Shown here: piece after piece, positions 35,145-41,665 of the stretch | Position numbering within the stretch: the first letter of the stretch is position 1 | Layout: the number at the start of each line of letters is the position of its first letter | NCBI GenBank assembly: GCA_965219635.1 | Contig: OZ244783.1 | Span: 1,302,001-1,366,000, forward strand | Source of the DNA: JAPOXR01 sp965219635 | GTDB lineage: Bacteria > Pseudomonadota > Alphaproteobacteria > Rhodobacterales > Rhodobacteraceae | Direction of reading: 5' to 3' | Length of the DNA stretch: 64,000 bases | Position numbers and translations under genes: made by a program | Notes under the pieces: model-generated | Database searches by the model: none | What the model was told of the DNA's origin: nothing | The model's input: the letters and a program-made list of their open reading frames with translations, nothing else

Positions 35145-36521
35145 TCAATCGTAGCTTTCGTGGAACCTATGGACGATCCGCAGAGCCAATACGTTGATCA
35201 TCAGTGTCATGATGAAGAGCATCAGGCCCAACGCAAACGCAGAGAGCGTCTTTGGGTTGTCGAACGACGTATCCCCGATCAGGAGTGTCACAATCTGGAC
35301 AGTAACAGTCGTTACACTGTCCAGAGGGTTGATCGTCAGCTTGGCAATGAGTCCGGCGGCCATGACCACAATCATGGTTTCACCGATTGCCCGGCTTACT
35401 GCCAATAGCACCCCGCCCATGATGCCAGGGAGCGCAGCGGGGAATACGACCCCAAGTATCATTTCTGCCCGTGTGGCCCCAAGCGCCAATGCACCATCGC
35501 GCAGCGAAACGGGAACTGCTCCTAAGGCGTCGTCCGACAGCGAAGAAATGAATGGAATCAGCATGATGCCCATCACTCCGCCTGCCGCCAAAGCAGTATT
35601 GGGTGAGACCATGACATCAAGCGATGAGCCAAATCCGCGCAAGGCCGGGGCAATTACCAAGACTGCAAAGAACCCGTAGACGACAGTCGGAACACCCGCC
35701 AGGATTTCCAAAAGGGGTTTTGACACGGCGCGAACCGGGGAGGACGCGAACTCATTGAGATAGATGGCCGACATGATTCCGATTGGAACGGCAAGGAAGA
35801 GCGCCACAACAGTAATGACCATTGTACCGAGGATGACAGGAATCCAGCCAAAGGCGCCCGCGGCCGCCACCTGATCATCCCTTATCGGAATTTGCGGTTC
35901 CCAGTTGAGACCGAACAGGAATTCGTGAAGCGGAACCAGCGAAAGGAAGCGCGTGGTTTCAACCACAAGTGAAGCGACGATGCCGATGGTGGTGAAGATG
36001 GCCACTACTGAGCAAAAGACCATAAGGTGCGAAATAATCCGCTCGGCCCTCTCCCGCGAGCGGAACGTCGGTCCTACCTTGCTCCGGGCATAGGCAAGCA
36101 TCGCAGCGGCGACAGTTGTCACGATTGCCAGCGTAAACCAGTCCAGCAACTGGCTCAGTCCGGTGAGTCGCTCGGCTGCCTGTATGATCCACTGCTCAGG
36201 GGTTCCAAATATCCGCCCTGCGGCAACCGATTTGATCTGCGCCAGTACCAACTGGCGTTGACCAGTCTCCTGGTTCCAGTAGGCTTCTGGAGAAAGAGTA
36301 CGCGCAATCAGGAAATCCGTTGCCGGACCCCGAAGTACCAGCCAGAGCATCAGGCCGGCAAGAACGGGTACAAGTACCGAGAGAGCTGCGAAGATCGCGT
36401 GGTATCTTGGAACCGAATGAAGTCTCTGGCCGCCTTTCAGTATGGCCTGAGCGGCCCTCCAGTTGATGACGTAACTGAATGCGGCAACCACAAATAGCAC
36501 TGTGAATGCGGCTAGCGTCAT
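35145..36521 (-). CDS. pstC: Phosphate ABC transporter permease PstC
   Basis: Partner permease of PstA. 458 residues, with an extended N-terminal part (two or three helices and a periplasmic loop) common in alphaproteobacterial PstC. The core includes VPIGIMSAIYLNEFASSPVR, LLEILAGVPTVVYGFFAVLV, the EAA loop RDGALALGATRAEMILGVVFPAALPGI and VSRAIGETMIVVMAAGL. It lies 66 bases after pstS with a hairpin in the gap, and 11 bases before the pstA ATG. Confidence 0.95.
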   Translation of the reverse strand: MTLAAFTVLFVVAAFSYVINWRAAQAILKGGQRLHSVPRYHAIFAALSVLVPVLAGLMLWLVLRGPATDFLIARTLSPEAYWNQETGQRQLVLAQIKSVAAGRIFGTPEQWIIQAAERLTGLSQLLDWFTLAIVTTVAAAMLAYARSKVGPTFRSRERAERIISHLMVFCSVVAIFTTIGIVASLVVETTRFLSLVPLHEFLFGLNWEPQIPIRDDQVAAAGAFGWIPVILGTMVITVVALFLAVPIGIMSAIYLNEFASSPVRAVSKPLLEILAGVPTVVYGFFAVLVIAPALRGFGSSLDVMVSPNTALAAGGVMGIMLIPFISSLSDDALGAVPVSLRDGALALGATRAEMILGVVFPAALPGIMGGVLLAVSRAIGETMIVVMAAGLIAKLTINPLDSVTTVTVQIVTLLIGDTSFDNPKTLSAFALGLMLFIMTLMINVLALRIVHRFHESYD

Positions 36522-36542
36522 ATGAGTTCAACCAGAGAATGA

Positions 36543-36568
36543 CCGCCCGGAACCATGCGTCCGGGCGG
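36543..36568 (-). promoter_or_regulatory. Intercistronic hairpin between pstS and pstC
   Basis: Perfect nine-base arms CCGCCCGGA (36543-36551) and TCCGGGCGG (36560-36568) around an eight-base loop. No U-run follows toward pstC. Such stems after a binding-protein gene commonly stabilise its mRNA or attenuate read-through, giving more binding protein than permease; that role here is inference. Confidence 0.65.
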
Positions 36569-36587
36569 CAACGAGTTAAACGAACGG

Positions 36588-37616
36588 CTACTTTGCGTCC
36601 ATAGTCTCAGCATTGATGACTGCGTCCTGAAGGTCACCACGGCGATCATCAGGGAGTGCAACAAGGCCGCGCTCGGACAGGTAACCACCAGGAGCGAGCG
36701 CATCTTCGTACATGTACTCCTCGATAAATTCCTGGAAGTTCGGAATGACTCCGCGATGCGCGTTCTTGATGTAGATGAACAGCGGTCGTGAGATGGTGTA
36801 CGAGAAGTCACCAATCGTACCGGCATCCGGTGAAATGCCGCCAATCTTGACCGGCTTCAGCGTGTCAAGGTTCTCATATAGGAAAGAATATCCGAAAATG
36901 CCCATTGCCGTGGTGTCGGCGTTAAGGCGCTGCACGATGAGGTTGTCGTTTTCGCCAGCCTCGACGAATGCGCCGTCAAGCCTCATGCGGCCGCAATTCT
37001 CATCGACCCAGGCGCCGTCCTTGTCCTTGACGAAGTCAAGCGCCTTGCAGCCTGCATGCATTGCCAATTCAACGAAGGCGTCACGGGTTCCAGAAGTCGG
37101 CGGAGGGCCGTATGCCAAGATCGGCTGATCCGGAAGGCCGGCCCGGATATCAGACCAGTTCATGTTCGGATTATCGACCATTTCACCGTCGACAGGCACC
37201 TGAGCAGCCAGCGCCAGGAATATTTCGCTCAGCGACAGATCCCAGTCATGCTCATTGCCTCGGGAGACGGCAATGGACAGGCCGTCGTAACCGATCAGGG
37301 CCTCAGTGACGTCGGTCACACCGTTGTCCTGGCAACGCCGGTATTCGGAAGCCTTCATTGCCCGGGAAGCGCCGACCAGATCGGGATGTGACTCCCCGAT
37401 ACCGGCGCAGAACAGTTTCATCCCACCCCCGGTTCCGGTTGATTCCACGATGGGAGAGTCTGCACCTGTCATGTTCACGAACTGCTCAGCGACAGCCTGA
37501 GAGTATGGAAAGACGGTCGAGGATCCGACAATCCTGATTTGGTCACGGGCATTCGCCGCCGTTGCGCCCAGCGCCACGGCCCCGGCCGCCAAAAACACTC
37601 TTGATGTATAGTGCAT
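36588..37616 (-). CDS. pstS: Phosphate ABC transporter substrate-binding protein PstS
   Basis: Periplasmic phosphate-binding protein, 342 residues. The signal peptide MHYTSRVFLAAGAVALGATAANA is followed by the phosphate-site strands IRIVGSSTVFPYSQ, VESTGTGGGMKLFCAGIG and SRAMKASE, then LAYGPPPTSGTRDAFVELAM. The protein is the PstS type used with the large PstC/PstA variants. First gene of pstSCA. The upstream 230 bases to the tRNA-Ser gene should contain the promoter, but I could not define a convincing Pho box there. Confidence 0.95.
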   Translation of the reverse strand: MHYTSRVFLAAGAVALGATAANARDQIRIVGSSTVFPYSQAVAEQFVNMTGADSPIVESTGTGGGMKLFCAGIGESHPDLVGASRAMKASEYRRCQDNGVTDVTEALIGYDGLSIAVSRGNEHDWDLSLSEIFLALAAQVPVDGEMVDNPNMNWSDIRAGLPDQPILAYGPPPTSGTRDAFVELAMHAGCKALDFVKDKDGAWVDENCGRMRLDGAFVEAGENDNLIVQRLNADTTAMGIFGYSFLYENLDTLKPVKIGGISPDAGTIGDFSYTISRPLFIYIKNAHRGVIPNFQEFIEEYMYEDALAPGGYLSERGLVALPDDRRGDLQDAVINAETMDAK

Positions 37617-37846
37617 GATACCTTCCTTGAGGTTAGGTTGATGACACCCAGATAGTTGCGCTCCATGATGCTTGTACTACGCCTATGTTAAGATTTTGTG
37701 TCACCGTCCAACTGCTGGCCTATTCCGGGTCGCTGTCCAGAAATGCAGGCGACCAGGTGGCAGCGTCCTGCACCAACTGTTGGCGGTTGCCGGCTTGGGC
37801 TGAATTCCTTGAATGAAATACAGGTTGCAGCTATGTGTTGCCCTGC

Positions 37847-37936
37847 GGAGAGGTGCCGGAGCGGTCGAACGGGGCGGTCTCGAAAACCGTTGTGCCTTTA
37901 CGGGCACCCAGGGTTCGAATCCCTGTCTCTCCGCCA
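37847..37936 (+). tRNA. tRNA-Ser (CGA anticodon)
   Basis: Complete class II tRNA of 90 bases with CCA encoded. Acceptor GGAGAGG pairs with CTCTCC. The anticodon stem GCGGT/ACCGT encloses CTCGAAA (anticodon CGA). A long variable arm TGCCTTTACGGGCA is followed by the T arm with GGTTCGAATCC. It is flanked by intergenic DNA, and no second copy of its 3' end was seen nearby, so there is no sign of integration. Confidence 0.96.
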
Positions 37937-38287
37937 GTTCCATGTGCATGTGACCATTGAATGAACCGTGCCAGACCCTTGGCAGCCTGAAGCAGTACCT
38001 GCGTGGAAATTGCGGCGGCTCCCCAAACTCAGTTGAAGGGTGCATTGCCAAACGCAAGGAGAGTTCGCATCAACAGTCGCTGCGCCGGATACCGTAATGA
38101 TTGCAACTGGAGCGGTCGGCCGAACGGCCCTCGGTCAAGCCAGACCTGCTTGAGGACGGTCATGACAAATGGGCTGAGTCAACATCGGCTTTCCGCGTCG
38201 GGTTTTGCGGAACCGCAAGAGCTCGCTCACAAGCTGCACCAAAACGAGATGGCGGCATCCTGCCGAGATCTACAACTCGAAATGCGA
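37937..38287. other. Intergenic stretch between tRNA-Ser and the lipoprotein cassette
   Basis: 351 bases without a supported gene. It lies downstream of both the tRNA gene and the convergent lipoprotein operon. Only short, weak inverted repeats were noticed (for example around 38110-38130). No integrase fragment and no repeat of the tRNA end was found. Confidence 0.5.
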
Positions 38288-39196
38288 TCAGTCGCTTTGC
38301 GACACGGAACCAGCGATGGCTCCAACATACGTGGGGACCAGATCATTGTCTGCATACACACCTGATACAGCAACTGCGCCCTCTCCATGGAAATTGCCGT
38401 AGATTGAAGCTGACTTTGCGTCGAGAATTGCAGGTCCGTAGATCTTCGGGTCAGCCACACCGCCCTTGAAATATTTGAGATCGAGGTCTTGCCCGGCAAA
38501 GGTTCCGTCAGTCACGTCAACCGTGACATCACCCGCAAGTGAACTCAGGTACTTGTCCTCTGACGCCGTAAGTGTGGTGCCTTCGAATTCTCCAGTACCC
38601 TTGCCGAAGTCCACAGTCATTTCGAATGTGCCAGTATCGACTGTCGAGTTGGGCCTCTTTTCCATGAAATTCCTGCCTGTGTAGACGAATTCGCCAGTTG
38701 GGATATTGGAGACTTCAATCCCAGCCGCCTCAACTTGCCTGAAGCCAAAAAAGGTCATGAATGCTGTAGAGGCTTGACCGCTCTTGTCCACGAATACGGT
38801 GACCGATGCTTCGCCAGGTGTATCGACCCCGTTCAAAACGGCTGTCCCCTGTATGCTCCCGGAAAGATAACGGCCATAATTGTCGCTGACGCGGCCAGTC
38901 GATCGGAGGCTGTTGGCAAGTTGAACTGTCAGCCGTTCATTCTTGACCTCCGAAGCAGTATCGACGCCGTCAGTGAATTCACTCACGGATCGCTTGATGT
39001 CAGCGCCAATCACGTTGTTGACGATGACAACCCCATCCTCAGTACTTACAAGGCGGGCTATCCCAGAGCTATCCTGAAAAGTCCTCAACACCTCTCCCTT
39101 CTTCAAAGGAGAACTGGCTGTTGTTGTCGAAGTGCTACTCCCACAGGCAGCCACAAGAACTAATGCTGAAATTGAGAGGACGGCGGTCGCATGCAT
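38288..39196 (-). CDS. Putative surface lipoprotein with TbpB-like C-terminal domain (paralogue 2)
   Basis: 302-residue predicted lipoprotein. The signal MHATAVLSISALVLVAAC ends in a lipobox (LVAAC) followed by a Ser/Thr-rich linker. The body is beta-rich and ends in SASIYGNFHGEGAVAVSGVY, which resembles the 'FYGpxAxEvgGvf' ending of TbpB-like, Slam-dependent surface lipoproteins. It shares IPTGEFVYTGRNF, GTFEMTVDFG, KYLSSLAG and the 15-residue IYGNFHGEGAVAVSG with the gene at 40356-41333, so the two are paralogues. The ATG at 39196 has GGAG nine bases upstream; 39211 is an alternative. Ligand unknown. Third gene of the cassette, 106 bases after the barrel gene. Confidence 0.75.
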   Translation of the reverse strand: MHATAVLSISALVLVAACGSSTSTTTASSPLKKGEVLRTFQDSSGIARLVSTEDGVVIVNNVIGADIKRSVSEFTDGVDTASEVKNERLTVQLANSLRSTGRVSDNYGRYLSGSIQGTAVLNGVDTPGEASVTVFVDKSGQASTAFMTFFGFRQVEAAGIEVSNIPTGEFVYTGRNFMEKRPNSTVDTGTFEMTVDFGKGTGEFEGTTLTASEDKYLSSLAGDVTVDVTDGTFAGQDLDLKYFKGGVADPKIYGPAILDAKSASIYGNFHGEGAVAVSGVYADNDLVPTYVGAIAGSVSQSD

Positions 39197-39302
39197 GTCG
39201 GCGGTCTCCATCTTTCTCTGCCAATTCGGTTGCCAGTAAAACGGCCTCGCCGAACAATGACCCCGTCGCCGCCTTGAAGCCCTGGGGAGTGCTTGATGCT
39301 TG

Positions 39303-40352
39303 CTAAAAACTGACCGAAGCGAATTGCAGTCCAAAAGTAGGCGTACTGGCGTCAAAATAGTCGATTGTGCTATCTGTGCTCTTGTAACCGAACTGTGCTC
39401 TCAGGTGTTTTCCGACCGGGTAAGCCGCAGAAACACTGTAGGTTCGCTCGCTGCGTTCGTAGCCAAACAAAAGGCCGCCACTCGCATTTGACATCCCTAC
39501 AGAGAGCGTCAGCGGCTTCTGGGCAACTACCGTGCCGAGCTTCGCTGATACAGACAGTCGTGTTACCAGGGTCTTGTCGACTGGCTCACCCAACATCACT
39601 TCAAATCCGGAGAAATTCCCGCCCGGATGGATGGAGTCCAGGCCCAGCACTAGTTGCTTTTGCGTGTACTCGTTATCCGAATAGGCGTTGATCCCGGCGC
39701 TTGCCTGCCGGTAGACATCGCCCGAGCCTCTGAAATTGTGCCTGACAGTAAGGCTCAGATTGCGACTTTTGTCATCAGAAAGGTCTTTCCGGGTTCGCAT
39801 CCAGCTCGCACAAGCATCGACAAACCACCAACTGCTGATATGGTTGATGCTGCACAGGTTTGCGCTGCTTGTTGCGACGCCAGAACCATGCTTTGGGCTC
39901 TTGGCATAGCCCGCCACAACAGCATAGTTGAAGTAGCGGCCCTCTCCGTGAATGTGGCGTCCGCTCAGTCCGGCCTGCAGGCCCGCCAGCAACCCTGACT
40001 TTCGGTAATTGTCGGGGTTTCCTTCGAACGACAGATTGCCCAAGACCAATGGTCCTGGCGGATTTCCGCCATTGATGTTGTTGGAGTATTGAATGGTCGG
40101 GGTAAGCGACAGCGAGCCTGTGAACTGTTCTACCCCGGTTTGAAGACCCAAACCTTGAGCGTAGCCCTCGCGCTTCAGGCGAAAGTCGATCAGCCTGGCA
40201 GTATCAATGTCAATGATGGCGTTATCGATTGCGTTGATTGCGCAATAGTTCCCCAAGCGCTCATTGCCGCCGACTCCATAGCATGCAGCATGAAGGCTTG
40301 ATCCGGCAATAAGTGGCAGCAATGCTGCCACTACTGCAGCGGCGTTTTTCAC
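39303..40352 (-). CDS. Outer-membrane beta-barrel resembling the Slam barrel, without TPR domain
   Basis: 349 residues. A signal peptide (MKNAAAVVAALLPLIAGSSLHA) is followed by a short Cys-containing segment (ACYGVGGNERLGNYC). From about residue 75 to the end runs a series of alternating-pattern strands: SLSLTPTIQYSNNINGG, SGLLAGLQAGLSGRH, YFNYAVVAGYAK, NLSLTVRHNFRGS, RLSVSAKLGTVV, RAQFGYKSTD and the terminal FASVSF ending in Phe, as outer-membrane proteins do. The pattern and the 'NNINGG' strand start are like the C-terminal barrel of Slam proteins (SlipAM/PF04575-like), but the periplasmic TPR half is missing. It lies three bases after one TbpB-like lipoprotein gene and before another, the expected partners of a Slam. 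Family assignment is from memory and needs a profile search. Confidence 0.65.
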   Translation of the reverse strand: MKNAAAVVAALLPLIAGSSLHAACYGVGGNERLGNYCAINAIDNAIIDIDTARLIDFRLKREGYAQGLGLQTGVEQFTGSLSLTPTIQYSNNINGGNPPGPLVLGNLSFEGNPDNYRKSGLLAGLQAGLSGRHIHGEGRYFNYAVVAGYAKSPKHGSGVATSSANLCSINHISSWWFVDACASWMRTRKDLSDDKSRNLSLTVRHNFRGSGDVYRQASAGINAYSDNEYTQKQLVLGLDSIHPGGNFSGFEVMLGEPVDKTLVTRLSVSAKLGTVVAQKPLTLSVGMSNASGGLLFGYERSERTYSVSAAYPVGKHLRAQFGYKSTDSTIDYFDASTPTFGLQFASVSF

Positions 40353-40355
40353 CTC

Positions 40356-41333
40356 TCACTCGTCCGTTGGCCGGGACCCCACAATAGCGCCGCGATATTC
40401 GGGAATAAACTTGTCATCCGCATACAGTCCGGAAACTGCAACAGCTCCTTCACCATGGAAGTTGCCATAAATCACTGCCGAAAATTGTGTTGTGATCCCT
40501 TCTAGTTCCTCTGGGCTAAGGTTATCTACGCTATCTTCATCGACCCCACCGTCCTTAAAGACCGTTAAAGACAAGGCATTACCAGTAAATGTGCCTTCAT
40601 CAATCTGGATGCTCATATTTCCCGCAAGTGTACTCAAGTACTTGACCATATCCTTATCGTTTGTTGTGTCATCATCGTCTCTATTTGCAGGGACAAAAAT
40701 CCTTGTATTTCCAAGAATGCTTGCCGTCTTGTCGTCGAAGTCGACACTCATCTTGAATGTCCCCTTCTCCACGGAGGTCCCACTCTTCGTTTTCAGGAAG
40801 TTCCTGCCGGTATATGCGAACTTCCCGGAAGGTAGATCAGAGACAGAAACTCCTCCGGCCAGTAATGTGAGTGCCTCTCTGTTAAGCGGGTAGGTGACAG
40901 CCGCTGAGTTTGTCTCGTCTGCAAAGGTTTCAGCTACTACCCGCCCAGTCGTGTATTGACTTGCGCCCGGAGCGGTGGACGTTACAGGAATTCGGATATA
41001 GCCCGCATAGTATGTTCCATAGTCATCGTCGGTTTTTGCGAGTGTATTCGAGACAAGTGCCGCAGCTAATTCGTCTAACTCTTTTGCGTATTCTGAATTG
41101 CCATTATTCCTGAAGTCCTTGACGACATCCTGGACGTCGGTAACGAGGATATTTGCAACGTATGAGTCGCCATTCTGAGTCATCTCAAGGCGCGCTATCC
41201 CGTCACCGTTATCGAACGTTTTCAAACCATCTGCTGCGTATGACGGCGGGTTGACTGTTGCGACTCCACCACCGCCGCCGCACGCCGCCAGCAATGCCAA
41301 TGCCGGAATTGACCATAACGCACTATTGTTCAT
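40356..41333 (-). CDS. Putative surface lipoprotein with TbpB-like C-terminal domain (paralogue 1)
   Basis: 325-residue predicted lipoprotein opening MNNSALWSIPALALLAAC with a lipobox and a Gly-rich linker (CGGGGG). The body is beta-rich. Matched blocks with the downstream paralogue include GDGIARLEMT, LPSGKFAYTGRNF, GTFKMSVDF, KYLSTLAG, EGTFTG and VIYGNFHGEGAVAVSGLYADD. It carries acidic insertions (NRDDDDTTNDKD, DEDSVDNLSPEELE) that the second copy lacks. First gene of the cassette, ending three bases before the barrel gene. The codon choice looks more A/T-rich than in neighbouring housekeeping genes by eye, which could reflect transfer or fast surface evolution. Confidence 0.75.
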   Translation of the reverse strand: MNNSALWSIPALALLAACGGGGGVATVNPPSYAADGLKTFDNGDGIARLEMTQNGDSYVANILVTDVQDVVKDFRNNGNSEYAKELDELAAALVSNTLAKTDDDYGTYYAGYIRIPVTSTAPGASQYTTGRVVAETFADETNSAAVTYPLNREALTLLAGGVSVSDLPSGKFAYTGRNFLKTKSGTSVEKGTFKMSVDFDDKTASILGNTRIFVPANRDDDDTTNDKDMVKYLSTLAGNMSIQIDEGTFTGNALSLTVFKDGGVDEDSVDNLSPEELEGITTQFSAVIYGNFHGEGAVAVSGLYADDKFIPEYRGAIVGSRPTDE

Positions 41334-41665
41334 TGAGGCTCTCCCCCGTTCAAGTTACCCCTACCTTCTCTCCCAATTATCACGTCGACTCCTTCCGCAC
41401 AACGGAATCCCGTGAGGTAGTCGCTAGTGCAATGACCGTGATTGGTTCAGGCTGCGGACAACTCAGGCGATGACCCACTTGTTCTTGTATCAGTTCATGC
41501 TGGTCATCAGGTGCCCTGCCGGGATCTGACGGCATAACCCGCCTCGGGCCGGTTGCATCGGCACGCCCTGCGTCCGCCAGTTACGTTTGGGATGGTGCCC
41601 ACCGGCAACGGGCACTGTTCCGCTTTACGAAGCCGTAGGGTCGGATCTGGCAAGTTCGGCTGCTC
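41334..41665. other. Intergenic region upstream of the lipoprotein cassette
   Basis: 332 bases between the GH116 gene and the cassette, both on the minus strand. It should contain the cassette promoter. I saw no Fur-type palindrome near 41334-41470. One hairpin is listed separately. Confidence 0.5.
41595..41615 (-). terminator. Hairpin downstream of the GH116 gene
   Basis: GTGCCC (41595-41600) pairs with GGGCAC (41610-41615) with a nine-base loop, 50 bases after the GH116 stop. No T-tract, so it may be only a weak or Rho-assisted terminator. Confidence 0.35.

Noticed and set aside
37617..37700. Possible Pho box upstream of pstS (GTGTCA- and TGTCAT-like words)
   Set aside because: The two halves are not spaced as a CTGTCAT direct repeat and lie on different strands.
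37847..38287. Integration site or genomic island at tRNA-Ser next to the lipoprotein cassette
   Set aside because: No integrase and no duplicated tRNA 3' end were found on either side, so island status is unsupported.
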